Positions 52,930 to 62,027 of a stretch of DNA of 64,000 nucleotides are shown here, in pieces. The translations under genes were made by a program, and so were the position numbers. Source of the stretch: JBLNBN01 sp050260015 (lineage in GTDB: Bacteria; Bacteroidota; Ignavibacteria; Kapaibacteriales; UBA2268); contig JBLNBN010000068.1 of NCBI GenBank assembly GCA_050260015.1, positions 61,397 through 125,396 on the forward strand, written 5' to 3'. Under the pieces are notes generated by a model, which saw nothing but the letters and a program-made list of their open reading frames with translations, did not search any database and was not told the DNA's origin. How positions within the stretch are numbered: position 1 is the stretch's first letter; every line of letters begins with the position of its first letter.

Positions 52930-54210
52930 TTACTCTTGGTTCGGCGCTTCGAATACTCTAAAGAAACTATCGTAGAAGCTAACTTTATCGGCGGGGACTT
53001 TTACTTTAAGTAAAATACCGTCGTCGGTATCCTCGCGTTCGAGCGTTTCGAGCGTATCGTAAATTTTTGAAAGTATATCCATCTTGCTATATGGCAGAAG
53101 CAATTGTTTTTGATTGCTCTGCTTTTCGTATTCGAATTGCATTCTTTCCAATAAAGCCGAAAGATTGATCCCGCGCTCGGCGGAAATAAAGACGGACTTT
53201 GGAAATTCCTCCTCGATAGCGCGTAAACCGTACAGGTGCTCAAGCCTGTCGATTTTATTAAATGCGATGATAAGCGGTTTTTCCTTGATGTTTAATGATT
53301 CGAGCGTCTCGTTGACCGCCGCGATGTTCTCCCGGAAGAATTCATAGGAAATATCCACCACATGAACTATAACGTCCGCCTCGGCCGCTTCCGACAGGGT
53401 GGAGCGAAATGAAGCGACCAGGTGCGTGGGCAGTTTTCGAATAAATCCAACAGTATCGCTCAATAACGCTTTCGCGCCGCTTGGAAGCGTAAACCCGCGC
53501 ACAGTCGTATCCAACGTCGCGAAAAGCTTGTTCTCTACGTAAACGGAAGAGTCCGTAATCGCGTTCATAAGGGTTGATTTGCCAGCGTTAGTATAGCCGA
53601 CAAGCGCAAAGCGCGGTATGCCTAATCTGCCTTTTCTCTGTTGAATGCGCTGCATATCGATTTGAGCTAATTTCTCTTTTAATCTCTGTATACGCGTGCG
53701 GATCATTCGGCGGTCCGTCTCTATCTGCGTTTCGCCCGGACCTTTCGTTCCAATGCCGCCGTATTGCTTTGAAAGGTGCGTCCACATCCTTGTCAATCTC
53801 GGCAGCATGTACTGCAGCTGTGCGAGCTCCACCTGCGTTTTCGCTTCGAGCGTCTGCGCACGGCGAGCGAAGATATCGAGTATCAAGCCGGAGCGATCTA
53901 TCACCTTGATCTCCAGCTTAGTGGAGAGATTCCTGGTTTGCGCCGGCGTTAAATCGTCGTCGAAAACGACTAAATTAATATCGTTGTCCTTTACTATCTG
54001 GGCGATCTCTTCGAGCTTGCCCTTGCCGACGACAGTCGAAGGATTGGGCTCGGCAAGTTCCTGGTAGATTTTCTCAATGATCTCGGCTCCTGCCGTTTCA
54101 GCTAAAAATTCTAATTCATCGAGATGCTCGAGCGCGAGTTCTCGATTGCATCCTTTTGGTTTTATTGAAATTGCAAGGGCTTTCTCTATTTTATCGGCGG
54201 TTTCATGCAT
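52930..54210 (-). CDS. hflX: ribosome-associated GTPase HflX
   Basis: HflX splits or rescues stalled ribosomes. The N-terminal HflX domain (residues 1 to about 110, VVGKGKLEEIAQIVKDN), the glycine-rich GGIGTKGPGETQIETDRR segment and the G domain are in order: G1 GYTNAGKST (about 208), G3 DTVGF, G4 FNKID. Length 426 is normal. It has the best-matching promoter of the window directly upstream (54266-54297). Two glycosyltransferase genes follow on the same strand. Confidence 0.96.
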   Translation of the reverse strand: MHETADKIEKALAISIKPKGCNRELALEHLDELEFLAETAGAEIIEKIYQELAEPNPSTVVGKGKLEEIAQIVKDNDINLVVFDDDLTPAQTRNLSTKLEIKVIDRSGLILDIFARRAQTLEAKTQVELAQLQYMLPRLTRMWTHLSKQYGGIGTKGPGETQIETDRRMIRTRIQRLKEKLAQIDMQRIQQRKGRLGIPRFALVGYTNAGKSTLMNAITDSSVYVENKLFATLDTTVRGFTLPSGAKALLSDTVGFIRKLPTHLVASFRSTLSEAAEADVIVHVVDISYEFFRENIAAVNETLESLNIKEKPLIIAFNKIDRLEHLYGLRAIEEEFPKSVFISAERGINLSALLERMQFEYEKQSNQKQLLLPYSKMDILSKIYDTLETLEREDTDDGILLKVKVPADKVSFYDSFFRVFEAPNQE

Positions 54211-54265
54211 CGCTTAATTTCCGGCTATTTTCTTAACAATACAAGCATTAACGAATCAAGGACTT

Positions 54266-54297
54266 CAAAATTAATAGCTTTCGATTGATTATCAAAA
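54266..54297 (-). promoter_or_regulatory. Bacteroidota-type promoter for hflX
   Basis: On the minus strand TTTTG (54297-54293), a 19-base spacer and TAATTTTG (54273-54266) match the TTTG-N19-TAnnTTTG consensus fully. The -7 box lies 55 bases before the hflX ATG. Confidence 0.7.
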
Positions 54298-54395
54298 TAA
54301 ATCAATTTTTAGAAAAAAATCGTAATGAAAGTTTGCTAATATTAAAAGTTCTTGCGTATATTAGAGAAAAATAAAAATTTAAAGTCGGAAAATCT

Positions 54396-55313
54396 ATGTC
54401 CAAAGCTTTATCCGCTTTCTTTAGCAACGATCGTGCATATATTACCGTAGTCAATAGAAATGAAAAAGGCATGGAATTACTTTATGTAAATTCCACGGAA
54501 TCCCTTATTGACCTGGAAGATATCAACGGCGAGGAATCGCTGACCGGACGAGCGGAACTGAATCAAATATTTGAAGAAATCGGCGAAGTTGACGAAGCGA
54601 ACGTAGCTTTGCCGGCTGAAAGCGTCATCGTAAGCCAGTTTCCATACCGTTCAACGATTAAGGAAATCGAAATTCGTTATCTGGTGGAACTGGAAATTAA
54701 GAACGTCTACCCGCTTTTTAATTTCGATGATTTCTCAGTTGAATTGATTCCCTTTGGATTGTCCGAATGGATGATGGCGGTTCTCATCCCGAACTTTTTG
54801 TTGAAAACGGTAAAGGAATTACTCGCGCCAGTCGAGATTCCAATCAAGCATATAGACATAAGCCAGATTAACGCTCATTCCGCTTTCCTGTTTAACTACC
54901 CCGAGGACCGCGGCAAACTGATCGCTATATTCAACGTGCAGGACCGATTTATAGATATAAGCGTAGTAAACGGCGAACAACCCGAATACTATAATTTGCT
55001 CTCTTACAATAGTCCGGAGGAGATTTCCGAAAAAGTGGCCCATGAATTTGACAGGATCGCTAAAAAGATGAAAAAGCAGCCCGTAGCCTCTTATTTCTTC
55101 GGTTCCGCGATTACGCGTACGTCCATGCTCAATTGCTGGGAGGCCGCCATGGAACGCGGTATAGAGGCGAAGCGGCTTAACGCGTTCCGAATGATGAGCT
55201 CTAAGCTCGGAGCCCGCGAGAGGGCCTATTGCGCCAGGGTTTTTCATCTGTTCCCGCCGTGCGTCGGCGCGGCGATCCCGACTTATCACCATAGGAAAAA
55301 GATTATTAAATGA
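54396..55313 (+). CDS. DUF3822/PilM-like protein of unknown function
   Basis: A 305-residue cytosolic-looking protein without signal or membrane segments. The pattern of a duplicated actin-like fold is suggested by LPAESVIVSQFPYR, IKHIDISQINAHSAFLFNYP and KLIAIFNVQDRFIDISVVNG, which recall PilM, and the place before rsmD fits the DUF3822 family that I remember next to rsmD in Bacteroidota. Neither link is proven. A near-consensus promoter (TTTG ... TATATTAG, about 54338-54362) precedes it. It overlaps rsmD by 4 bases (ATGA). Confidence 0.65.
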   Translation: MSKALSAFFSNDRAYITVVNRNEKGMELLYVNSTESLIDLEDINGEESLTGRAELNQIFEEIGEVDEANVALPAESVIVSQFPYRSTIKEIEIRYLVELEIKNVYPLFNFDDFSVELIPFGLSEWMMAVLIPNFLLKTVKELLAPVEIPIKHIDISQINAHSAFLFNYPEDRGKLIAIFNVQDRFIDISVVNGEQPEYYNLLSYNSPEEISEKVAHEFDRIAKKMKKQPVASYFFGSAITRTSMLNCWEAAMERGIEAKRLNAFRMMSSKLGARERAYCARVFHLFPPCVGAAIPTYHHRKKIIK

Positions 55314-55867
55314 GAATTATTGCCGGAAAATACAAGGGTATAAATATTACGGTAAACGTCCCGGAAGGCGTTAGACCGACGCAGGACGCGCTTAGGGAGA
55401 CCATCTTTAATATTCTTTATAATTACATGGAGATCGAGGGCGCCCGCTCGCTCGATCTTTTCGCAGGCACGGGGGCGCTCGGGCTGGAAGCGCTTAGCCG
55501 CGGAGCCTCCGAATGCGTCTTTGTTGAAAAGAATCCGCGCGTATGCGGTATAATCAAATCCTTGCTTAAGAAATTACCAGGCCAGGCGCCCGCCGCAAGC
55601 GTCGTGTGCCGCGAAGCTGTAAAGTTCCTGTCGAAATACGACGCGGGAGCCAACCCGTTCGACCTTATACTTGCCGATCCGCCCTACGAAGCGCCGTTGC
55701 ATGCAGATATTCTTTTGCAAATAGCCGAGAGAAATCTACTCTCGCCGCAGGGAACTATTATGCTCGAAACGAAAAAGAATTTTTCCGTCATACCGCCCGC
55801 TGGATTAATGATATTAGACGAAAGAACTTTTGGAGATTCGAAAGTTTTCTTCCTAAAAAATAAATAA
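55310..55867 (+). CDS. rsmD: 16S rRNA (guanine-966-N2) methyltransferase
   Basis: RsmD methylates G966 of 16S rRNA. The start MRIIAGKYKGI, the VRPTQDALRETIFNIL block, the SAM site SLDLFAGTGALGLEALSRGA and the catalytic DPPY (LILADPPYEAP) are all clear. Length 185 is normal. Its ATG overlaps the preceding gene's stop. Confidence 0.96.
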   Translation: MRIIAGKYKGINITVNVPEGVRPTQDALRETIFNILYNYMEIEGARSLDLFAGTGALGLEALSRGASECVFVEKNPRVCGIIKSLLKKLPGQAPAASVVCREAVKFLSKYDAGANPFDLILADPPYEAPLHADILLQIAERNLLSPQGTIMLETKKNFSVIPPAGLMILDERTFGDSKVFFLKNK

Positions 55868-55889
55868 CGATTTCCTTCGAGCGTTTCAT

Positions 55890-55897
55890 TATTTTTG
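55890..55897 (+). promoter_or_regulatory. possible -7 box (TATTTTTG)
   Basis: TATTTTTG lies 44 bases before ATG 55941; no matching TTG is found at the right distance. Confidence 0.3.
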
Positions 55898-55940
55898 CGC
55901 GTCCGCACATTCTTAAATATTTACGGAGTATAGTTTATAC

Positions 55941-57275
55941 ATGAGGACTCTTCAACTCTTTATTGCATTTTTTGTATTATCAGGCTTTGCATGCTATTCG
56001 CAACCGGATAGCGCTAAAGGGCCGTTATCGGATTTATCGGTCAACTTAAGATTGCAGCTTCGATCGGAGATGGACGGACGGGACTTTTCCAACGCCACTT
56101 ATCCGAAGCAATTTACTACGCTTAGAACTTCTCTTCTAATAGGAAAAAGCCTGACAAAAAATGTCAACCTTTTTGTTCAGGTAAATGATTCCAGGTTATT
56201 CGGCGAAGAGAATAACCCTACTTATGCCAACTTCCAAAATACATATCTTCACCAGGGCTACGTCAATTGGAACGAGCCGTTCGGGCTGCCGGTATACCTC
56301 CAGGCCGGTCGCATGGAATTGCTCTACGGAACGGCGCGCTTCATTACAGTAAGCAGTTGGGGCTACGTTCAAAAAAGCTACGACGGATTCCGCGTCGGCT
56401 ATAAATCAAATGAATTTTCTATCGACGGATTTAGTATGACGCAGGTTAATTCATCCTCCGCCCCAAGCGGCGCGCTTCCCGATACGCTTCTTTATCCCTA
56501 CCCGGCCCTTCCATTTGGCGGTTATCAGCTCGTCGGGCTTTACGCGACTATTAATAAATTCCCCGGCAACAGAACTGAAGTATTCGGTTATTATGAGTAC
56601 AACGACAAAAAGTCCAAGATAGGGGAACCCACGGCGGAGCGCTTCACGGCAGGTCTGTCGTATTATCTGAATATGGGCAGGATGGGCGCGACGTTCGAAG
56701 CGGCTTACCAGGGCGGTTACGGGGGCGTGGCGGCGGACAATAAATCAACGAGAAAAATAGCGGCCTATACGATAGCGGGAACGCTCAGGATGAAGTTGGA
56801 TCCTGTTACAACCTCGCTGAACGTTGATATTCTCTCCGGCACAAAAGAAAAAGAACTCGCGGAAGGCGGCGAATGGAACACGTACGATAATTCCTTCCAG
56901 AGCAAGCACACCTTTTACGGGTACATGGATTACTTTACTAACGCGACTGTAAGCCCTTTCACGGCAGGGATAAACGATTACTTCCTAAGAATGGAATATA
57001 AAGCTGAAGGCGTCCCTACAAGCGCCCAAGTGGACGCGCATTATTTCCAATCCAACCAGCCGGTAACAATAAGCGAAGGAACTACCTCGACGAACTACGG
57101 CGCGGAGATAGACGCTATCGTTCGGTACAACATAACGAAGGGCTTTACTGGCGAGCTCGGCGGCAGCGCCTTTTTCGCCGACGACATAATGAAGAAAGCA
57201 TGGACCAAACCCGGCCTGCCTTCCCCGAAGGATTTCGGTTGGTGGTCTTACTTCATGCTAAGACTGGATATATAA
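55941..57275 (+). CDS. alginate-export-like outer membrane porin
   Basis: A 444-residue exported protein. Signal peptide (FIAFFVLSGFACYSQP), then a beta-rich body with LQLRSEMDGRDF, TTLRTSLLIGKSLTKNVNLFVQVNDSRLFG and VYLQAGRMELLYGTARF, which resembles the alginate export (AlgE-like) barrel family that also includes other carbohydrate or small-molecule porins. The end FGWWSYFMLRLDI is barrel-like. The substrate is unknown and no alginate genes are nearby. The 3' end overlaps addA by 18 bases, tail to tail. Confidence 0.82.
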   Translation: MRTLQLFIAFFVLSGFACYSQPDSAKGPLSDLSVNLRLQLRSEMDGRDFSNATYPKQFTTLRTSLLIGKSLTKNVNLFVQVNDSRLFGEENNPTYANFQNTYLHQGYVNWNEPFGLPVYLQAGRMELLYGTARFITVSSWGYVQKSYDGFRVGYKSNEFSIDGFSMTQVNSSSAPSGALPDTLLYPYPALPFGGYQLVGLYATINKFPGNRTEVFGYYEYNDKKSKIGEPTAERFTAGLSYYLNMGRMGATFEAAYQGGYGGVAADNKSTRKIAAYTIAGTLRMKLDPVTTSLNVDILSGTKEKELAEGGEWNTYDNSFQSKHTFYGYMDYFTNATVSPFTAGINDYFLRMEYKAEGVPTSAQVDAHYFQSNQPVTISEGTTSTNYGAEIDAIVRYNITKGFTGELGGSAFFADDIMKKAWTKPGLPSPKDFGWWSYFMLRLDI

Positions 57276-60200
57276 GCCGCGTATATCCTCGCCATTCTCC
57301 AAATGCACGCTTTTCGAGAGCTCCGCGCTTTTGCGGAGCTCTTCGAAGAAGTCCTCAAGCTCCTCCTTGCTCCACTCGAACGTTACTATGCCGCTCTCGT
57401 CGTTTTGAGAAACTAACCTGGTAAATATTAACCGGGCGCGATATATCCTTAGATCGGGGTAGAGGAGCGACAGCATATACGCGTAAATTTTCATCTGCAG
57501 GCTATAGTAGTCGCGCAATTCGTTGATGCGTTCGATAGAATCGACGCGATTGGTCTTCCAGTCCCAGATTTCCCACATGCCGTCCTTGTTCTGGATTAAG
57601 CAATCAATACTGCCGGTTAGGTAATCCCCGTTAATGGGCATATTCAATTCATATTCGAAGAAGGCGTTCTTCAGTCCGAACAAATTATCTGAGATGAAAT
57701 CCGATTCGATCAGGCCTTTCAACTGGTTGAAGGATTCCTGGTACGTAGATTCAGAGGAAATGGAATTATCCTCCATTAAGGCCCTAATCGTTTTCTCGAG
57801 TTCGCTTTCTAATACTATCCCGGAGAAGTCGGTCCATTCGTTCATCGTTTCAAGAGCCGCATGCACTATGATCCCGAAAGCGGCCCCGCTCGTCGTGTCT
57901 TTTTGCTCGTAATTGTCCTCGATATTCGGCGCTTGCTTTTCATCTTCTTCGATAAGGCCTAAATAATACTTTTTATAAAACTCTTCCTTATCTTTTTTAT
58001 AGAGCGAGAGCTTTGTAGCAGAGAAATATTCCGCGCTAAAATCGCTCGCAAGCGGATCAATATTGATCAATACGTTTTCGTCGATCTCGGTTTCTTGCTT
58101 TACTTCCAGGGCCTCATCGAAGGATTTTTCCGTTAGAGCATAAATTTTAACAGGATATTCAATTTTCTTTGTTACCCTGGTTCCGCCGTTAAAGAAAATT
58201 AGCGTATCTTGAATAAGATGCTCCGATCGCATGAATAGTTCGGTATAATCGATATGCAATCCCTCGGCGATTAAGCCTAAAAATCCGGTAGAGGCGCCGG
58301 TTAAAGCTCCGCTTTTCTTATCCGTCCCAAACTTTGCGGACAGGATCAAATGGTCCTTTGCGCGGGTGCAAGCGACGTAAAGTAAACGTTTTAATTCGGC
58401 GTATTCGGCCTTTTCATTCTCCTGCTTAGCAAGCGCGTAGGCTATCGATTCGAATCTGGTATTTGCTAGCTCGTTAGCTGACTGATCGTAAATCGAGAAC
58501 GTCAGTCCGAATTTATCGTCGACGTTGAAGGAACTTGGCGGCGGCGCTTTAACGTCCATGCTGTAGATCGCTACGATAGGGAATTCGAGGCCCTTGCTGG
58601 AGTGTATCGTCATTATATTAATAGTATTTTCGCCGGTCAAGAAGGCCGCTTCGCCCTCGGAGGATTCCTCGATCAGCATATCGAGCTCGGCTATGAAATC
58701 GTATAGATTCTTAAATCCGCGCGCTTCGAACGCGCGCGCAAGCTCGATCAATTTATCTACGTTCGCCGACATTTGCTCGCGGGCCGGGTTGTTGGTTATA
58801 GCGCCGATCCAGCCAGTCTCCTCGATCAATCGTATGATCAGTTGCGAGATAGGAAGTCGGGAAGCGAGGGGCAGTAATTCCGAAAGTATACGGTGCGTTC
58901 TCTCTATTGTTAGGCGGAGATCGCCCCGAAAATCCTTACCGTCGCCGAACCGCTCCTCGCATTCTTCTGCAAGGCAGACTATTCGCTCCCAAAGAGTCCC
59001 TCCAATCACGAGATTGTTGATGTCGAATACGTCGTTGTCGCTCAATCCGAAGTAAGGGGATTTAAGGAGCGCATAAAGAAATACGTCGTTCTTCGGATTT
59101 TGAAGGAACTTTAAGTAAGACACTACGTCCAGGACTTCCTGCGAAACGTAGAATCCTTTGCCCGCATGGAGCGTGTAGGGGATTTTCTCAAGCATGAGCG
59201 CTATTGCCAGGTAGGGCACGTCCTTTCTCGTTCGCGACAGAACAGCCACGTCGCTCCAGTTGTACGGCTCGTCAGAGTTTGCATTCCCGGAGCCAAGTAT
59301 CATCGATTTAATTTTCCGGGCAAGATTAGTTGCCTCGAGCATTTTATTCCCTTTTGTCGATTTATCCTCGTCGTCGTCGCCATTTCCATCATCGAAGCCG
59401 TTCGCGATCTCGTCGCCTCCGTTGGAACCGTTCTTCGACTTAGCGTTCATGAGGAAGGAAATGCTTCCAAAGGCGCTATTTAAGCTCGCCGGCGAGCTGT
59501 CGTCGTTGATCAGCCCGTCGATAAGTTCCGTGCTCCGTCCGACTATCAAAGGCTCGTAGTCCGTCTCGTATTCGCTGTATTCGGATTTCATTACGTTACC
59601 AAACAAAACGTTGCAGAACGATGCCACGACTGGCTGCAAACGGAACGTTTCAAGTAATTCAATTTTTCCTTTGCGCTCGTTTGGCAAAAGGTAGGGAGTG
59701 TCCGTTATAGCGTTAATAGCGTCGGGGAGCTCGCCTTTTTGGATTTTTCCCTCGTTTATCCGCATTATATCCCGGATCGCCTGCAGGAATACGCGGACGT
59801 CCGCTCCGCGGAAACGATAGATGCTCTGCTTGGCGTCGCCGACGATAAAAAGTTGCGTCGACGGCAAAGGCCTTGCGGGGACGGCTTCCGCAGGCATGGG
59901 ATTAAGGTCCTCGACGAGCTTTCTAATAATCGAATACTGAAGCTCGTTGGTATCCTGGAATTCGTCGACGAGCACCCTTGTAACCTTTCTTCGGAAGATC
60001 CTAAGCACGTCCGGATTATCTAAAAGCTTATCGGTCTTGAGCAACATATCGCTGAAGTTCAGCATTCCCTCTATATCTTTCGTCTCGTCCATATCCTCGA
60101 CAACTTTTCCGGCAATCTCGAAAAGTATGCGGCCGGCCCGGATTAGCTCCTTTTCACGTTTTAAATGGGAGTATTTTTGGACCGCCTCGGTAAGGGAGAT

Positions 60201-61157
60201 TATCCATTTATGCAGCAAGTCGGAATGCCGGACGTCGTCATAGCCCGAGTCTTTGCCGGCCTGCTTAACCGCGAACCCGCGACCGGCTTTTAATGTAGCT
60301 AACTTGTCGCCTTCCTGGAGCAGAGCGTCTATCAAATCATTATCGTAAGAACCGTTCCAGACCTCCAGGGTCGCGATCAACCTATTAAGAGATTCGCGGA
60401 CTTCGTAGTATTCGTTTTTTTTCTTTTTTTTATCCTCGCCAAAGTTCAGCAGCGCGTCGAGATATTCGCCATACATTTTAAGGTGTATTTCTTCGAGCAG
60501 CCACATTTCCCGTATATTTTCAAACCATAATCTTAGATTCCTTTGAAATATTTCCTCGTCGGTAAATGTTTCATAGTATTTCTTTATTTGGTGGAAAGTC
60601 TCTAAATCCTTCAGCATCTCCTCGAGGAAATCCTTTACTTTCTTTAATGTAAGGCGTCGTATGGCGAAATTCACATTTTTCCGTATATTTGCATCGTCGC
60701 TGGCGAGCATATTCTCTAAAACGTCAATGACGGAGTTCTTTTTAAGAATGGCATAATCGGTTTCGGGCGCGTCCGTGAAGTTCGGATTAACGCCCGCCTC
60801 AATAGGAAATTCGCGCAGCAGGCTGCTGCAAAATGAATGGATGGTCGAGATCTTCGCGAAGCTTAGTTTCTCGCGGACGTCGGGAAGTATAGCGCGCAAG
60901 TCCGAGTACTCGGGCGATTGCATCATATCGCTAATTTCCCGTACTATCCTGGCCTTCATTTCGGCCGCCGCTTTACGCGTGAAAGTAATGGCGACGATTC
61001 TCTGGGGGTCCTGGCGTACGGCCGGATCGTTAAGAAGTAGATTTAAATATCTTTCAACGAGAACCCTGGTTTTACCCGAGCCTGCGTTCGCCGTTACGGA
61101 AGCGTGACGATCGATGTAGATCGAAACTTTTTGTTCATGCGTAAAACTTGCCGCCAT
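57258..61157 (-). CDS. addA: AddA-type ATP-dependent helicase/nuclease
   Basis: A 1299-residue UvrD/Rep-type helicase with a C-terminal RecB-like nuclease, used to process double-strand breaks. From ATG 61157: Q-motif FTHEQK, Walker A ANAGSGKT (23-30), Walker B LVDEFQDT (about 400), GDAKQSIYRFRGADVRVF, LETFRLQP, IMTIHSSKGLEFPI and LLYVACTRAKDHL. Nuclease: GIIVHAALE, GSIDCLI (about 1179) and WDWKTNR. A low-complexity Asp/Gly/Asn stretch (GNGDDDEDKSTKG) interrupts the middle. An in-frame TTG at 61205 is a less likely start. No addB gene is next to it. Confidence 0.92.
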   Translation of the reverse strand: MAASFTHEQKVSIYIDRHASVTANAGSGKTRVLVERYLNLLLNDPAVRQDPQRIVAITFTRKAAAEMKARIVREISDMMQSPEYSDLRAILPDVREKLSFAKISTIHSFCSSLLREFPIEAGVNPNFTDAPETDYAILKKNSVIDVLENMLASDDANIRKNVNFAIRRLTLKKVKDFLEEMLKDLETFHQIKKYYETFTDEEIFQRNLRLWFENIREMWLLEEIHLKMYGEYLDALLNFGEDKKKKKNEYYEVRESLNRLIATLEVWNGSYDNDLIDALLQEGDKLATLKAGRGFAVKQAGKDSGYDDVRHSDLLHKWIISLTEAVQKYSHLKREKELIRAGRILFEIAGKVVEDMDETKDIEGMLNFSDMLLKTDKLLDNPDVLRIFRRKVTRVLVDEFQDTNELQYSIIRKLVEDLNPMPAEAVPARPLPSTQLFIVGDAKQSIYRFRGADVRVFLQAIRDIMRINEGKIQKGELPDAINAITDTPYLLPNERKGKIELLETFRLQPVVASFCNVLFGNVMKSEYSEYETDYEPLIVGRSTELIDGLINDDSSPASLNSAFGSISFLMNAKSKNGSNGGDEIANGFDDGNGDDDEDKSTKGNKMLEATNLARKIKSMILGSGNANSDEPYNWSDVAVLSRTRKDVPYLAIALMLEKIPYTLHAGKGFYVSQEVLDVVSYLKFLQNPKNDVFLYALLKSPYFGLSDNDVFDINNLVIGGTLWERIVCLAEECEERFGDGKDFRGDLRLTIERTHRILSELLPLASRLPISQLIIRLIEETGWIGAITNNPAREQMSANVDKLIELARAFEARGFKNLYDFIAELDMLIEESSEGEAAFLTGENTINIMTIHSSKGLEFPIVAIYSMDVKAPPPSSFNVDDKFGLTFSIYDQSANELANTRFESIAYALAKQENEKAEYAELKRLLYVACTRAKDHLILSAKFGTDKKSGALTGASTGFLGLIAEGLHIDYTELFMRSEHLIQDTLIFFNGGTRVTKKIEYPVKIYALTEKSFDEALEVKQETEIDENVLINIDPLASDFSAEYFSATKLSLYKKDKEEFYKKYYLGLIEEDEKQAPNIEDNYEQKDTTSGAAFGIIVHAALETMNEWTDFSGIVLESELEKTIRALMEDNSISSESTYQESFNQLKGLIESDFISDNLFGLKNAFFEYELNMPINGDYLTGSIDCLIQNKDGMWEIWDWKTNRVDSIERINELRDYYSLQMKIYAYMLSLLYPDLRIYRARLIFTRLVSQNDESGIVTFEWSKEELEDFFEELRKSAELSKSVHLENGEDIRGLYIQS

Positions 61158-61245
61158 TTGCCGTTCATTATATTGGGGAACATAAAAAAAGGAAAATAAT
61201 TCCAATAAAGTTAAAAAAACGTTTTTTTATTCCAAGAAAATTCCT

Positions 61246-61253
61246 TAATTTTG
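61246..61253 (+). promoter_or_regulatory. possible -7 box (TAATTTTG) for tRNA-fMet
   Basis: TAATTTTG ends 13 bases before the tRNA 5' end, the right distance for a short leader. The -33 area is a T-run without exact TTG. Confidence 0.45.
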
Positions 61254-61266
61254 TATTCAATTAAAT

Positions 61267-61339
<73 letters not shown>

Positions 61340-61346
61340 CAAAAGC

Positions 61347-61388
61347 GGATTCTTTATCGCTCCCGGGCGGAAAAGAATCCTTTTTTTT
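61347..61388 (+). terminator. intrinsic terminator after tRNA-fMet
   Basis: GGATTCTTT (61347-61355) and AAAGAATCC (61372-61380) form a 9-base stem, followed by eight T (61381-61388). Confidence 0.93.
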
Positions 61389-61462
61389 AGGTAATCGATA
61401 GTTCTTTAATAATAAAAATGTATTAGTTAAGTCATATTGGTTAGCGCATAGGGAAAGCGGAT

Positions 61463-61948
61463 ATGGACTTAATACTAATAATACTAGCGTTATTGTTTTT
61501 AATCCTGGGGATAGTAGGGTGCTTTATGCCCGCTATACCCGGTCCGCCGCTATCGTTTATTGGACTGTTAGTCGGGTACTTTATCTCGGACTATCCATTG
61601 AGCGCAAGCCAATTGTGGATATTTGGCATACTAACCGTAGTCGTAGCCGCGCTGGATTACATTATTCCAATTATAGGCGCGAAATTTACTGGCTCGACGA
61701 AACGCGGCCAAATTGGATCAATAATAGGATTATTCCTCGGACTATTCATATATCCTCCTTTTGGCGCGCTAATATTAACGTTTACAGGGGCGGCATTAGG
61801 AGAACTATCCAGCGGAAAGAATGCGTCCGCCGCGTTCAAGGCCGCCGCAGGCTCCGCGCTCGGCATGATGGCCGGCGTTATGATCAAGGTTGCGCTCTGC
61901 GTCGCAATGCTTATTGTATTTGTTCTAAGCGTTATCAATATGAATTGA
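61463..61948 (+). CDS. DUF456 membrane protein
   Basis: A 161-residue inner membrane protein with about four to five hydrophobic helices. The start (ILALLFLILGIVGCFMPAIPGPPLSFIGLL) with the PAIPGPP motif and the later GAKFTGSTKRGQIGSIIGLFLGLFIYPPFG are hallmarks of DUF456. The role of the family is unknown. It stands alone between the tRNA terminator and the methylase gene. Confidence 0.9.
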   Translation: MDLILIILALLFLILGIVGCFMPAIPGPPLSFIGLLVGYFISDYPLSASQLWIFGILTVVVAALDYIIPIIGAKFTGSTKRGQIGSIIGLFLGLFIYPPFGALILTFTGAALGELSSGKNASAAFKAAAGSALGMMAGVMIKVALCVAMLIVFVLSVINMN

Positions 61949-62027
61949 TTCTTATTAAAGCGTATCGGATACGCTCCCTGCCGCTATAAGCGCGGGGAAT
62001 AGTTAGTTTAAACTAAATCATAAATTT

